Of a stretch of 64,000 nucleotides of DNA, positions 17,490-26,702 are shown piece after piece. Positions within the stretch are counted from its first letter, which is position 1. The number at the start of each line of letters is the position of its first letter. The stretch is from contig NZ_VCIG01000038.1 in NCBI RefSeq assembly GCF_006345815.1, forward strand, positions 558,001 through 622,000, in the 5' to 3' direction. The notes beneath the pieces are model-generated. The model saw nothing but the letters and a program-made list of their open reading frames with translations, was not told the origin of the DNA and searched no databases. The position numbers and the translations under genes were made by a program. This stretch comes from Ochrobactrum sp. CGA5. Lineage in GTDB: Bacteria > Pseudomonadota > Alphaproteobacteria > Rhizobiales > Rhizobiaceae.

Positions 17490-18281
17490 ATGAAGAAGAC
17501 TGCTCTAGTGAAAGCAGCACTGATAACGCTGTCTGTCGTTGTGTTCTCTCTGGGGGCAACATCGATAGCAGCATTTTCTGCTGGCGCCACGCCTGGCATC
17601 ATCGCACTCAGCCTTAGCGTGGGCATTCCCGCTGTGACAGCCTTCCCTTCACTTGCCTATATTTTTCACCAGCATAGCAAGCTGAGAGACGCATATCTCC
17701 AGCTCGAGAAAGCCCATGTTGAATTGCAGGCACGGTCGCGGATAGACCATATGACCGGGCTTCTCAATCGCGAGGCGCTGTTTGAAGCCATGAAGATCAG
17801 CCGATCACGTATCGAAACAGGCACATTGCTCGTTATAGATGCGGACCACTTCAAGGCAATCAACGATACGTTCGGCCACGGCGTTGGTGACCGTGCATTG
17901 AAACTGATCGCTTTTGCGCTTCAGAATGTAACCCGCAAAGGCGATCTCGTGGGACGCATTGGTGGAGAAGAGTTCTGCGTTTTTCTGCCAGGTGCCAGCG
18001 GAGAAACCGGTATGCGCGTTGCGCAACGTATACGCACGGAAGTAGAAAACACGCCGTTTCATACAACCGAATATCAGGTCTATCCCTTAACGATCAGCAT
18101 CGGTGTCGCCTCTGCACCGAAAAACGAGACGAACTCGCAAGTACTCAGCCGCGCGGATCGCTGTCTCTATATTGCCAAGCAGCGTGGCCGCAACTGTGTG
18201 GTCTTCGATGAAGAAAGTGGACGCTTGGCCAGCGCGTCTGTCGTCTCCATTGCGAGCGCTCGGGAAGTGGCGCGCGGATAG
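17490..18281 (+). CDS. Membrane-anchored diguanylate cyclase (GGDEF domain)
   Basis: The protein makes the second messenger c-di-GMP from two GTP. It has 263 residues. Two hydrophobic helices (about 8-30 and 36-58) are followed by a short coiled linker and a GGDEF domain (about 82-245). The active-site motif is GGEEF and the metal-binding DADHFKAINDTFGH segment is intact, so it should be catalytically active. No RxxD inhibitory site is seen at the usual place before the GGEEF. The C-terminal tail is alanine/serine-rich. It converges on the GNAT gene with only 9 bp between stops and no visible terminator. Confidence 0.93.
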   Translation: MKKTALVKAALITLSVVVFSLGATSIAAFSAGATPGIIALSLSVGIPAVTAFPSLAYIFHQHSKLRDAYLQLEKAHVELQARSRIDHMTGLLNREALFEAMKISRSRIETGTLLVIDADHFKAINDTFGHGVGDRALKLIAFALQNVTRKGDLVGRIGGEEFCVFLPGASGETGMRVAQRIRTEVENTPFHTTEYQVYPLTISIGVASAPKNETNSQVLSRADRCLYIAKQRGRNCVVFDEESGRLASASVVSIASAREVARG

Positions 18282-18290
18282 CACGATGCT

Positions 18291-18812
18291 TCATTTCCAG
18301 GGTTCGATAACTTCTTCAGACCATCCAACCGGTATAAATCCCATTTTCTGGTAAAGCTGCAATGCGCGCGGACTATCGAGCGTATTGGTATGGATTGTCA
18401 CTTTATTCGGACCATGTGCCCACGCGGTCGCAATGCTCTCATTCAGGAAGAACTTGCCGAGCCCCCGCCCCTGAAAATCATCGATCAAACCGAAATAGAC
18501 AATTTCGGCAGCTTCCGGCAAACCTGACAAGTCGAGCTCGACGAAACCCGCCGGGCAGCCATCTGCGTAGATAACGTGGATTTCAGTCGTATCGGCGTGA
18601 ATGACCTCTGCAACTTCCGCGTCAGTCTGAACACGTCGCATCATCCAGTGATGCTTGCGTCCGACCTGTTCATAAAGGTAGCGATAGTAATGTACCGGCA
18701 TGTTAACCGCGCGCATGATAGCAAGGCGAATACCAGAGGGCACTGGCACCTGAATGAGATGACGGGTAGACATTTCCAAATGCGTGATGCGGGCAGTCAG
18801 TTTTTCAGTCAT
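18291..18812 (-). CDS. GNAT family N-acetyltransferase
   Basis: The 173-residue protein has a GNAT fold: the acetyl-CoA binding motif A reads DDFQGRGLGKFFL near residue 110, and the C-terminal NTLDSPRALQLYQKMGF block is typical motif B. Substrate is unknown. Its ATG overlaps the sseA stop codon (ATGA), so the two are translationally coupled. It is the last gene of the probable cysK-alaX-sseA-GNAT operon, which suggests a link to sulfur or amino-acid metabolism, though that is inference from position. Confidence 0.88.
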   Translation of the reverse strand: MTEKLTARITHLEMSTRHLIQVPVPSGIRLAIMRAVNMPVHYYRYLYEQVGRKHHWMMRRVQTDAEVAEVIHADTTEIHVIYADGCPAGFVELDLSGLPEAAEIVYFGLIDDFQGRGLGKFFLNESIATAWAHGPNKVTIHTNTLDSPRALQLYQKMGFIPVGWSEEVIEPWK

Positions 18813-19669
18813 GCTTGTTCGGCTTCACCGGTGACAACGGGAGTGTCCTGCCTGCTTCCCCATTCACTCCAGGAGCCGTCGTAAAGACGGTTATCCGTGT
18901 GACCGAGTGATGCCAGCGCCAGCATGATGACTGCTGCGGTCACACCGGAGCCACAACTCGTGACCACCGGCCTGGAGAGATCGACCCCTGCTTCGTCGAA
19001 AACCTTGCGCAGGCTCGCAAGGTCCTTCAGTTCACCATTTTCAGACAAGGTGCCAACAGGAACATTGCGCGCACCGGGCATATGGCCGGAACGCATACCG
19101 GCACGTGGCTCCGCATCGCGTCCAGCGAAGCGACCTGCTGCGCGTGCATCGGCGATCTGGGCGCGTCGTTCGTCCACGATCTCGCGCATCTCGGAGAAAT
19201 CAACTATTGCAGCCTCGTTGAACGATGGTGTGAACAATGTTGGCGCGATCTTTGTGACTTCATCAGTGACCGGATAGCCAGCCTTTTTCCAGCCGTCGAA
19301 GCCGCCATCAAGCACATAGGCATTTTTCACTCCCATGACGCGAAACATCCACCAAACACGTGGCGCGGAAAACATGCCCACTCCATCATAAACTACGACT
19401 GTTTCATCAGCCGTAATTCCCATTGCACCAACGTGCTGTGCAAAAAGCTCTGGCGACGGCAGGGTGTGTGGGAGACCGGATTCCTTGTCCGCGATCTTGT
19501 CCTGGTCGAAAAATACAGCACCCGGAATATGCCCGGCGTCGTATTCTCCCTGACCATTGCGTCCAGCAGCCGGCAGATACCAGGAGGCATCGACAATCGC
19601 GATACCCGGCTCGCCGAGCCGTTCATTCAACCAATCCCGCGAAACGACGAAGGCGCTCTTCTCTACCAT
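18809..19669 (-). CDS. sseA: 3-mercaptopyruvate sulfurtransferase
   Basis: SseA transfers sulfur from 3-mercaptopyruvate to thiols or cyanide. The 286-residue protein has two rhodanese domains: an inactive N-terminal one (about 1-135) and a catalytic C-terminal one with Cys239 in the loop CGSGVTA, the signature that separates mercaptopyruvate from thiosulfate sulfurtransferases. It starts 60 bp after alaX on the same strand. That gap contains a GCATGTTT/AAACATGC hairpin (about 19687-19714) that may tune expression. Its stop overlaps the following acetyltransferase start. Confidence 0.94.
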   Translation of the reverse strand: MVEKSAFVVSRDWLNERLGEPGIAIVDASWYLPAAGRNGQGEYDAGHIPGAVFFDQDKIADKESGLPHTLPSPELFAQHVGAMGITADETVVVYDGVGMFSAPRVWWMFRVMGVKNAYVLDGGFDGWKKAGYPVTDEVTKIAPTLFTPSFNEAAIVDFSEMREIVDERRAQIADARAAGRFAGRDAEPRAGMRSGHMPGARNVPVGTLSENGELKDLASLRKVFDEAGVDLSRPVVTSCGSGVTAAVIMLALASLGHTDNRLYDGSWSEWGSRQDTPVVTGEAEQA

Positions 19670-19728
19670 GGGTCAACACTCCTCAAGCATGTTTCGTGAG
19701 ACCGGAAAACATGCGGAAAACATTGCAT

Positions 19729-20472
19729 TCAAGCTTCCGGCAGTGCGCCAAAACGAATGCGGAACCGGCGATTTTCCTTGCCCTTTTTCTCAATCTTGCC
19801 AATGTGGATCGCACCCACTTCCTGCGTTTCGGAAACGTGCGTGCCGCCACAAGGTTGCGAATCCACCACACCGTTTTCACCAATGAGGACGAGACGTATA
19901 CGACCGAGCCCTACCGGTGGACGCACATTCTTCGACTTCACGATATCTGGATTTGCAAGGAACTCATCATCACTGATCCAGCGAATGGCGACTGCATCAT
20001 TGGCGTTCACTCGCTCCATGAGTTTTTCGGTCACGAATTCCTTGGTGTAGCTTGGGTCGGGAAGATCGAAATCAATGCGACTTTCATCCTCGCCCACCGC
20101 AGCACCGGTAATAGGGAATGGGCAGACGACCGAAAGCAGGTGACAGGCCGTATGCATCCGCATCAGTTTGTAACGACGCGGCCAGTCGATATGCAGGACC
20201 AGCTTCTCACCCACTGTGGGCAAAGCCTGCCCTTCTACCGGAACATGAATGATTTCGTTCTTGTGCTCGCCAGTAACTGTTGCCGCTATCACGATACGTG
20301 AGCCGTCGGTGCGTTCAAAAAAACCTATATCCCCCGGCTGACCGCCGGAGGTCGCGTAGAAATTTGTCTGATCGAGAATAATCCCGCCCGTCTCAGTAAT
20401 GGCGAGTACCGTGCCCTCCGCCGTTGAAAGATAGGAATCTTCGCGGAAAAGCGCTTCGGTCTCGTATGCCAT
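19729..20472 (-). CDS. Alanyl-tRNA editing protein (AlaX family)
   Basis: AlaX proteins are free-standing copies of the AlaRS editing domain that hydrolyse mischarged Ser- or Gly-tRNA(Ala). The 247-residue protein has the zinc motif HTACH (about residues 118-122) and the second half-site CGGTH near residue 214. Size and the N-terminal AlaRS-like barrel (YATSGGQPGDIG) fit the AlaX-II class. The cysK stop and an ATG overlap as TAATG; I take the next ATG, which is better spaced (5 nt) from GAGGGA. Co-transcription with cysK and sseA is unusual for this family. Confidence 0.9.
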   Translation of the reverse strand: MAYETEALFREDSYLSTAEGTVLAITETGGIILDQTNFYATSGGQPGDIGFFERTDGSRIVIAATVTGEHKNEIIHVPVEGQALPTVGEKLVLHIDWPRRYKLMRMHTACHLLSVVCPFPITGAAVGEDESRIDFDLPDPSYTKEFVTEKLMERVNANDAVAIRWISDDEFLANPDIVKSKNVRPPVGLGRIRLVLIGENGVVDSQPCGGTHVSETQEVGAIHIGKIEKKGKENRRFRIRFGALPEA

Positions 20473-20474
20473 CA

Positions 20475-21503
20475 TTATCCCTCGAACGGTATATCTATCT
20501 CGATCTTCTGTTCCAGCCATCCCGGCACAGGCAGGCGCTTGCTGCGCAGGAAAGCAGGATTGAACAGCTTGGACTGGTAACGATTACCATAGTCGCAAAG
20601 CATAGTCACAATTGTGTGGCCCGGTCCGAGATCTTTTGCAAGCCGGATTGCACCGGCAATATTGATGCCCGACGAACCGCCCAGGCATAGGCCCTCATTT
20701 TCCACGAGATCGAACACAATATCGAGTGCCTCCGCGTCGGAAAGGCGGTACGAGAAATCGGGGGCAAAACCCTCAAGATTAGCGGTGATACGCCCCTGCC
20801 CGATGCCTTCTGTAATCGAGTCGCCTTCAGCTTTCAGCTCTCCTGTCGTGTAGAAGGAATGGAGCGCAGCTCCATATGGATCGGCAAGTGCGACCTTGAT
20901 ACGCGCATTGTGGTCCTTCAGACCGAATGCTGTGCCGACGAGTGTTCCGCCCGATCCGACAGCTGCGACAAACCCATCCACTTTGCCATCGGTATCGCGC
21001 CAGATTTCTTGAGCCGTGGTTTCAATATGGGCTTGTCGGTTAATGGGATTATCGAACTGATTGGCCCATACTGCGCCGTTCGGCTCGCTTTTTGCAATTT
21101 GCTCAGCCAATCGCCCAGAGAGGCGCACATAATTGTTCGGATTTCGATAGGGCGCGGCTGGAACTTCAATCAGTTCAGCGCCAAGCAGACGCAAGGCATC
21201 CTTCTTTTCCTGGCTCTGCGTTTCAGGAATAACAATAACAGTACGATAACCAAGCGCTTTTGCAACCATGGTGAGGCCAATACCGGTATTGCCAGCCGTG
21301 CCTTCAACAATAACCCCGCCCGGTTTCAGAAGCCCGCGTTTTTCGGCATCACGAATAATATAGAGCGCCGCCCGATCTTTCACCGACTGGCCGGGATTGA
21401 GGAACTCGGCCTTGCCGTAAATGGCGCAGCCGGTCAGTTCGGAAGCCTTCTTCAACTGGATCAATGGCGTATTGCCGATAGCGTCGAGCACCGATTGGAA
21501 CAT
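20475..21503 (-). CDS. cysK: Cysteine synthase A (O-acetylserine sulfhydrylase)
   Basis: CysK makes cysteine from O-acetylserine and sulfide using PLP. The 342-residue protein has the PLP lysine Lys42 in GQSVKDRAA, the substrate loop EGTAGNTGIG, the phosphate-binding GSGGTL loop, and a C-terminal GGSSGIN cofactor motif. It is about 20-30 residues longer than the E. coli enzyme at the C-terminus. The ATG at 21503 follows AGGAAGGACGGAAG. It is the first gene of a probable operon with alaX, sseA and a GNAT gene. A cystathionine beta-synthase-type activity cannot be excluded. Confidence 0.93.
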   Translation of the reverse strand: MFQSVLDAIGNTPLIQLKKASELTGCAIYGKAEFLNPGQSVKDRAALYIIRDAEKRGLLKPGGVIVEGTAGNTGIGLTMVAKALGYRTVIVIPETQSQEKKDALRLLGAELIEVPAAPYRNPNNYVRLSGRLAEQIAKSEPNGAVWANQFDNPINRQAHIETTAQEIWRDTDGKVDGFVAAVGSGGTLVGTAFGLKDHNARIKVALADPYGAALHSFYTTGELKAEGDSITEGIGQGRITANLEGFAPDFSYRLSDAEALDIVFDLVENEGLCLGGSSGINIAGAIRLAKDLGPGHTIVTMLCDYGNRYQSKLFNPAFLRSKRLPVPGWLEQKIEIDIPFEG

Positions 21504-21624
21504 AGCTTCCGTCCTTCCTGTTTCGCAAAGGACGTTATGAGGAAGCGCCCTGCCCTTCAAGCAAGTGTAGAATATTTTTCCAGCGGGTTGTGCAAATTGA
21601 AACCTGCCTCAAGGCCTCGAATAG

Positions 21625-21655
21625 AAAAGCCGCCCGAGAAGAGCGGCTTTTTGGA
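21625..21655 (-). terminator. Terminator of the DEAD-box helicase gene
   Basis: AAAAGCCGC and GCGGCTTTT form a 9-bp stem with a 9-nt loop. On the minus strand it is followed by CTATTC, just beyond the helicase stop and before cysK. Confidence 0.75.
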
Positions 21656-21682
21656 AAAATGTTTGAAACTCAGCTTCAATAC

Positions 21683-23053
21683 TTATGCAGCGCGCTGTCC
21701 ACCGTTAACATTGGCATTGCGACGCTTGCGGCGGAACGGACGCTTCGTCTTTGTAGCACCATCACCAGCAGCCTGAGCGCTTCCGCGATGTTCGCCAACC
21801 TTCGGGGCGGCACGGCGCGGCTTCTGTGGTGTTCCACCTTTGCGATGTCCGGTATTCTGCGGGCGTTCGCCGGGAGCGGCAGCACGCGGTGTCGGAGCCG
21901 GTGCAAGCTCCACGGGTGCATCCTTGATCGGAAGCTTGTTGCGCGTCACACGCTCGACCGCTCGCAGCTTGGATTCTTCCGCAGCCGGATCGTAGAGTGT
22001 TATTGAAGCGCCGCTTGCTCCATTGCGACCGGTGCGGCCAATACGGTGGACATAGGTTTCCGGCTCATCAGGCAGATCGTAATTCACAACATGACTGATG
22101 CCCGGCACGTCAATGCCGCGTGCCGCAATGTCGGTTGCGATCAAAATCCGCAGCGATCCATCACGGAAACCGTTAAGCGCGCGCTGACGTGCATTCTGCG
22201 ACTTGTTGCCGTGGATGGCGGCAACTTCATAGCCATCGCGCTCGAGATGGCGAACCACCGCATCAGCGCCATGCTTCGTACGAGTGAAGACTATGACCGA
22301 ACGCATGGCCTTGTCGCCCAGTAGCGCTGAAAGCAGACGACGCTTCTCTTTGGTGTGTACGGGATGCACGACCTGCGTAATTTCGGCAGCCGTGGTTCCC
22401 TGCGGGGCGACTTCGACGCGGACCGGATCACGCAGCAGGCTTCCTGCCAGCGATGCGATTTCCTTTGGCATAGTTGCCGAAAACAAAGCGGTCTGACGGT
22501 CGGAGTGTGTTGCTTTCGCAATGCGCTTTACATCGTTGATAAAGCCCATATCCAGCATACGGTCCGCCTCATCAAGGACGAGCCAGCGCGTCTGCGAAAG
22601 ATCTACCAAACCGTCGCGCATCAGATCGGTCAGACGACCCGGCGTGGCAATCAGAACATCGATTCCGGGTGCGATACGCTTGATCTGCGACAGTTTGGAA
22701 ACGCCGCCAAGAACAAGCGCTGTCGAGATATGCGCATGTTTGGAAACATTGCGGATCGTCTGTTCGATCTGCACCGCGAGTTCACGCGTCGGCGCCAGGA
22801 TCAATGCGCGTGCGGTTTTTGGGCGGCGCTTGTCGCCAAGGCCGATGATCTTCTGCAGGATTGGCAGGCTGAACGCTGCAGTCTTGCCGGAGCCGGTCTG
22901 CGCAATACCAAGAATATCGCGACCTTCAAGCTGGTGCGGGATCGCCTGCAACTGGATCGGCTTCGGCTCGGTCATGCCGGCGGCTTCGACGCCCTTGAGC
23001 AGAATGCCGGTAACGCCAAGAGCGGCAAAGCCGCCCGTAATTTCTTTTGTCAA
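21683..23053 (-). CDS. DEAD-box ATP-dependent RNA helicase (RhlE type)
   Basis: The protein unwinds RNA duplexes, as in ribosome assembly or mRNA decay. It is about 456 residues from the chosen start. Helicase motifs appear in order: AQTGSGKTA (I), PTRELA (Ia), TPGR (Ib), DEAD (II), SAT (III), then IATDIAARGID and HRIGRTGR (V, VI). The C-terminal 90 residues are rich in Arg, Lys, Pro and Ala, a likely RNA-binding tail. The start is uncertain: TTG at 23053 has AAAGAGA upstream, while a GTG 7 codons earlier is also in frame. It may be cold- or stress-regulated; the sequence does not show this. Confidence 0.92.
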   Translation of the reverse strand: MTKEITGGFAALGVTGILLKGVEAAGMTEPKPIQLQAIPHQLEGRDILGIAQTGSGKTAAFSLPILQKIIGLGDKRRPKTARALILAPTRELAVQIEQTIRNVSKHAHISTALVLGGVSKLSQIKRIAPGIDVLIATPGRLTDLMRDGLVDLSQTRWLVLDEADRMLDMGFINDVKRIAKATHSDRQTALFSATMPKEIASLAGSLLRDPVRVEVAPQGTTAAEITQVVHPVHTKEKRRLLSALLGDKAMRSVIVFTRTKHGADAVVRHLERDGYEVAAIHGNKSQNARQRALNGFRDGSLRILIATDIAARGIDVPGISHVVNYDLPDEPETYVHRIGRTGRNGASGASITLYDPAAEESKLRAVERVTRNKLPIKDAPVELAPAPTPRAAAPGERPQNTGHRKGGTPQKPRRAAPKVGEHRGSAQAAGDGATKTKRPFRRKRRNANVNGGQRAA

Positions 23054-23362
23054 TTCAATCTCTTTCAGCGGCACCACGATATCATGGCCCGCACACAAAT
23101 GCCGGTCAAGCGCAACTTGCCGAACTCTAACTGTTCAATGATAACGACGGGACGCCGAAGCTTGCAAACTCCTGGCGACTTGCGCTGCCGTGCCCGAACA
23201 TTACTCGGGTCTCCCCCGCTTCCAAACCATTCTGGAAGACAGAGGCGAGACGCAACAAGTCCAATGCCGGGAAAGCCGACGAACACGTCGGCCCATGCGC
23301 CTGAAAAGGCATATGGGGCGTTTTCACTGAAAAAGCAACCGATTTTGCTTAAACCGTCAAAA

Positions 23363-24619
23363 TCAGATGATGAAATCAGCGAGCACCTGATTGTCCGTTA
23401 TGTCCTGATAGGCCCAACCTGCCTCTGCAAATTTCTGTTCCAGAAGCTTGAAGTTCGATGCGTTCTTCGTTTCTATGCCGATCAGCACCGAGCCAAAATT
23501 ACGTGCCGATTTCTTCAGATACTCGAAACGAGCAATATCGTCATCTGGTCCAAGAAGATCGAGAAATGAACGAAGCGCGCCCGGCCTCTGCGGAAAGCGG
23601 AATATGAAATACTTCTTCAAGCCTTCAAAGCGAAGCGCACGCTCACGCACATCCGGCAGGCGTTCAAAATCGAAATTGCCGCCCGAAACAACAATGACGA
23701 CACGCTTGCCCTTGAGATCACTCTTCTTGAAATCCTTCAGCGCATCGATGCCAAGAGCCCCTGCCGGTTCAAGAACGACGCCCTCAATATTGAGCATCTC
23801 GATAATTGTTGCGCAAAGCCGGTTTTCCGGAACCGTTATAACAGTTTTCGGATCAAACCCTTTGAGAAGCTTGAAGTTTTCCTTACCGATTTCGGCAACT
23901 GCCGCGCCATCGACGAAATTATCGACATTGGCTAATTTGATACGTTTGCCTGCTTCAAGGCTTCCTTTCAGGCTCGCCGCACCTTGCGGCTCGATAAAGC
24001 AAAAACCAGTCTTCCAACCAAGATCGGAGATATAGTGCGTAACACCGCCGGACAGTCCGCCACCACCGACCGGCAGCAGAATGAAGTCGGGCTTCCGTTC
24101 GTCAGGCAATTGCCGTTCGATCTCCAGCGCCACCGTGGCTTGTCCCTCGACAATGCCGGGATGATCGAAAGGCGGCACCATCACGCCCTTCTGGCTTGCG
24201 GCAAATTCCTGTGAGGCAGCGTAGCAAACATCGAAAATATCTCCCACGAGTTTGATTTCGATGAATTCACCGCCAAAAGCGCGGGTCTTGTCAATTTTCT
24301 GCTGCGGCGTCGTAACCGGCATGAAAACCACGCCCTTGCGACCAAAATGACGGCAAACGAACGCAAACCCCTGCGCATGATTGCCTGCCGAGGCGCAAAC
24401 AAACACCGCATTCTGGTCAGTGGTTTCAACCGCTTTGGAAATGAAGTTGAAAGCACCGCGAATCTTGTAGGATCGAACAGGAGTAAGGTCTTCACGCTTG
24501 AGCCAAATTTCCGCACCGTACTTCCGCGACAGGTAATCGTTGAGCTGCAGCGGCGTTTCCGGAAACAGCGCGCGCATTGCCTTTTCGGCCTCGGATACAT
24601 ATTTAACGAAGGCGGTCAT
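23363..24619 (-). CDS. ilvA: Threonine dehydratase (biosynthetic type, one ACT-like domain)
   Basis: IlvA deaminates threonine to 2-oxobutanoate, the first committed step to isoleucine. The 418-residue protein has the PLP lysine Lys52 in RSYKIRGA, the SAGNHAQG substrate loop, the GGGGLSGG phosphate-binding loop, and one C-terminal ACT-like domain (about 330-418). This makes it shorter than the two-ACT E. coli IlvA and similar to other short forms. Isoleucine feedback is therefore likely but perhaps simpler. The ATG at 24619 is supported by family length; its ribosome site is weak. It stands between the helicase gene and a tRNA. Confidence 0.93.
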   Translation of the reverse strand: MTAFVKYVSEAEKAMRALFPETPLQLNDYLSRKYGAEIWLKREDLTPVRSYKIRGAFNFISKAVETTDQNAVFVCASAGNHAQGFAFVCRHFGRKGVVFMPVTTPQQKIDKTRAFGGEFIEIKLVGDIFDVCYAASQEFAASQKGVMVPPFDHPGIVEGQATVALEIERQLPDERKPDFILLPVGGGGLSGGVTHYISDLGWKTGFCFIEPQGAASLKGSLEAGKRIKLANVDNFVDGAAVAEIGKENFKLLKGFDPKTVITVPENRLCATIIEMLNIEGVVLEPAGALGIDALKDFKKSDLKGKRVVIVVSGGNFDFERLPDVRERALRFEGLKKYFIFRFPQRPGALRSFLDLLGPDDDIARFEYLKKSARNFGSVLIGIETKNASNFKLLEQKFAEAGWAYQDITDNQVLADFII

Positions 24620-24818
24620 TATTTGACTTTCTGCATTTCCTGCGGGATTTCGCCCATCGCTACATGTGTTTGGCAATGCAGACAAGGTTGAAGCTCACCG
24701 GATCATGAAATCAACGATTTAGAATAAGCATGTATTCGGTAGTTCTAACTGTTGACGTTATCGGGCTTTGTGGCTTGAAATCGTGATGCAAATCATGACA
24801 TAGACAATTGCAATTGCT

Positions 24819-24904
24819 GCGGTCGTGGCGAAATTGGTATACGCAACGGACTTAAAATCCGTCGTCTTTTAGACTTGCGGGTTCAAGTCCCGCCGACCGC
24901 ACCA
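24819..24904 (+). tRNA. tRNA-Leu, anticodon UAA
   Basis: The acceptor stem GCGGTCG pairs with CGACCGC, followed by discriminator A and an encoded CCA (24902-24904). The anticodon stem ACGGA/TCCGT closes the loop CTTAAAA, giving anticodon TAA at 24853-24855, which reads UUA/UUG. A long variable arm is present, as expected for leucine tRNA. Confidence 0.96.
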
Positions 24905-25006
24905 TTCATCCTCTTTCGGCGCTATTCGTGCGCTACGATTTCGCCTTGGCGAAATTTTGCCCTATCCTCTGTTTTCGCCCTAATCGAAACAACCGCAGAC
25001 GGAAAA

Positions 25007-25879
25007 ATGGAAGAACAAGCCACACAGCTGATAGCAAATACAAACACATTCGTTCTCCAGATTTACGACCTACTGATACGATACTCGTTGTCCACACTTG
25101 GCGCGGTGGTTATCCTTTGTGTTGGCTGGATACTGGCTGGCTTTTTACAGCGATGGACTATTAGTTCATTATCCAAAATTAAGGGCTTCGACCCGACGCT
25201 TATCGGTTTTTTTGGAACGGCAGTTCGTTATGGCATACTTACTGTCATTTTCGTGATGGTTCTTGGACAGTTCGGCGTCCAAACCGCATCCATTCTAGCA
25301 GCGCTTGGCGCGATCGGTCTTGCTATAGGTCTCGCGCTTCAGGGCACGTTACAGAATATCGCTGCAGGTATAATGCTTCTGGTACTAAGGCCATTTCGGG
25401 TGGGTGAATATATCAGCACCGGAACAGTCGTCGGAACCGTGCAGGAAATTGGTCTTTTTGCCACCGAACTCAAAACTTACGATGGCCTGTATATCCTCGC
25501 GCCGAACTCTACGCTTTGGAACACGCCCGTCACCAATTACAGCCGGATGAAATCCAGGATGCACGATTTCAAGGTTGGAATTGGTTATGAAGACGATATT
25601 GGCCAAGCCTTATCCATCATCCAGGAGATTGTCGAGGCTCAGAAAGGTGTTCTTGCTAAACCGGAGCCGGTCTATTTTGTCTCGGAACTGGCCGATAGTT
25701 CCGTCGTCCTGTGCTGCCGGTACTGGATTAACAGTGCTGATTACTGGAAAGTTGCGTGGAATACGGTGAAAACGGTGAAGCTGTCATTCGACAAGGCCGG
25801 GATTAATATCCCTTATCCGCAGGTAACTTACCATAATGCCGTATCGGACAAGGCAGAACAGGCCGAATCCGCATCTTGA
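25007..25879 (+). CDS. Small-conductance mechanosensitive channel (MscS family)
   Basis: The protein is an inner-membrane channel that opens on hypo-osmotic shock. It has 290 residues, close to E. coli MscS. Three membrane helices are visible (about 28-50, 65-88 and 95-128). The pore-lining helix has the Ala/Gly-rich pattern AALGAIGLAIGLALQGTLQN, followed by the RPFRVGEYI loop and a cytoplasmic beta/alpha domain. The ATG at 25007 is preferred because the frame upstream overlaps the tRNA. It is followed by a bidirectional terminator shared with wrbA. Confidence 0.94.
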   Translation: MEEQATQLIANTNTFVLQIYDLLIRYSLSTLGAVVILCVGWILAGFLQRWTISSLSKIKGFDPTLIGFFGTAVRYGILTVIFVMVLGQFGVQTASILAALGAIGLAIGLALQGTLQNIAAGIMLLVLRPFRVGEYISTGTVVGTVQEIGLFATELKTYDGLYILAPNSTLWNTPVTNYSRMKSRMHDFKVGIGYEDDIGQALSIIQEIVEAQKGVLAKPEPVYFVSELADSSVVLCCRYWINSADYWKVAWNTVKTVKLSFDKAGINIPYPQVTYHNAVSDKAEQAESAS

Positions 25880-25886
25880 ACCAGCC

Positions 25887-25922
25887 AGAAAGCCGCTATC
25901 AGATAAGCGGCTTTCTTTATTT
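25887..25922 (+). terminator. Bidirectional terminator between mscS-type gene and wrbA
   Basis: AGAAAGCCGCT pairs perfectly with AGCGGCTTTCT (11 bp, 8-nt loop), followed by TTATTT. It lies between two convergent genes. Confidence 0.92.
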
Positions 25923-25931
25923 AGAACGCTG

Positions 25932-26531
25932 TCAGCCGTGAAGCTTCTCGGTAATTTCAGCAACACGCTTTCCCTGAAAGCGGGCGCCCTCCAGTTCCTG
26001 TTCCGAAGGTTGGCGGGAACCGTTGCTGTCGGCGGTTGTCGTCATCCCGTAAGGCGCACCGCCGCGCACTACATCATTACCCATCTGCCCCTGATAGGCA
26101 TAAGAAAGCGGGACAATGATCATGCCGTGATGCTGCATCTGCCACTGCGTAGAAATTAGCGCGAGCTCCGCTCCGCCATGCTGTGTGGCTGTAGACACCA
26201 TCACGGACCCAACCTTGTTTATCAGAGCGCCCTTTGCCCAAAGCCCGCCAGTCTGGTCGAGAAAATTCTTCATCTGAGCTGCCATCATACCGTAGCGGGT
26301 GGCGACAGCGATGATGATGGCGTCATAATCCGCAAGTTCAGCCGGTGTGGCGATCGGTGCATCCTGGTCAACCTTGTAATGCGAAGCCTTTGCAACATCA
26401 GGCGGAACCAGTTCCGGCACCCGCTTGATCGTGACCTCTGCACCGCCTTCCCGAACCCCGTCAGCGGCAGCCCTGGCCATTTTTTCCGTGTGACCATAGG
26501 CCGAATAATACAGCACCAGCACTTTAACCAT
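25932..26531 (-). CDS. wrbA: NAD(P)H:quinone oxidoreductase WrbA
   Basis: WrbA is an FMN-binding flavodoxin-like enzyme that reduces quinones by two electrons and limits oxidative stress. The 199-residue protein has the usual length. It shows the flavodoxin phosphate loop [11 protein letters not shown] (about 8-18), the [22 protein letters not shown] segment near residue 78, and the [11 protein letters not shown] region near 115. I see no stress promoter directly upstream. It is transcribed on its own, divergent from the CinA-type gene. Confidence 0.95.
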   Translation of the reverse strand: MVKVLVLYYSAYGHTEKMARAAADGVREGGAEVTIKRVPELVPPDVAKASHYKVDQDAPIATPAELADYDAIIIAVATRYGMMAAQMKNFLDQTGGLWAKGALINKVGSVMVSTATQHGGAELALISTQWQMQHHGMIIVPLSYAYQGQMGNDVVRGGAPYGMTTTADSNGSRQPSEQELEGARFQGKRVAEITEKLHG

Positions 26532-26702
26532 GTGACATCTCCATATCCCGATTTATGAGGCCCCAACCTCGAAAGCTTCAATTAGGGGAGCGACGTTCTT
26601 TGAAAAGACGCAGCTTCTCGCAAATGGAGGGAATGCTGAAATAAAGCAGTTGCAGCCTCGTCCCGCTGGCGTTTAACTGATGCCAGAAAATGGAGTCTGG
26701 AT

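Noticed and set aside
24819..24904. tRNA-Leu as an integration site
   Set aside because: No integrase gene, no direct repeat of the tRNA 3' end, and ordinary core genes on both sides.
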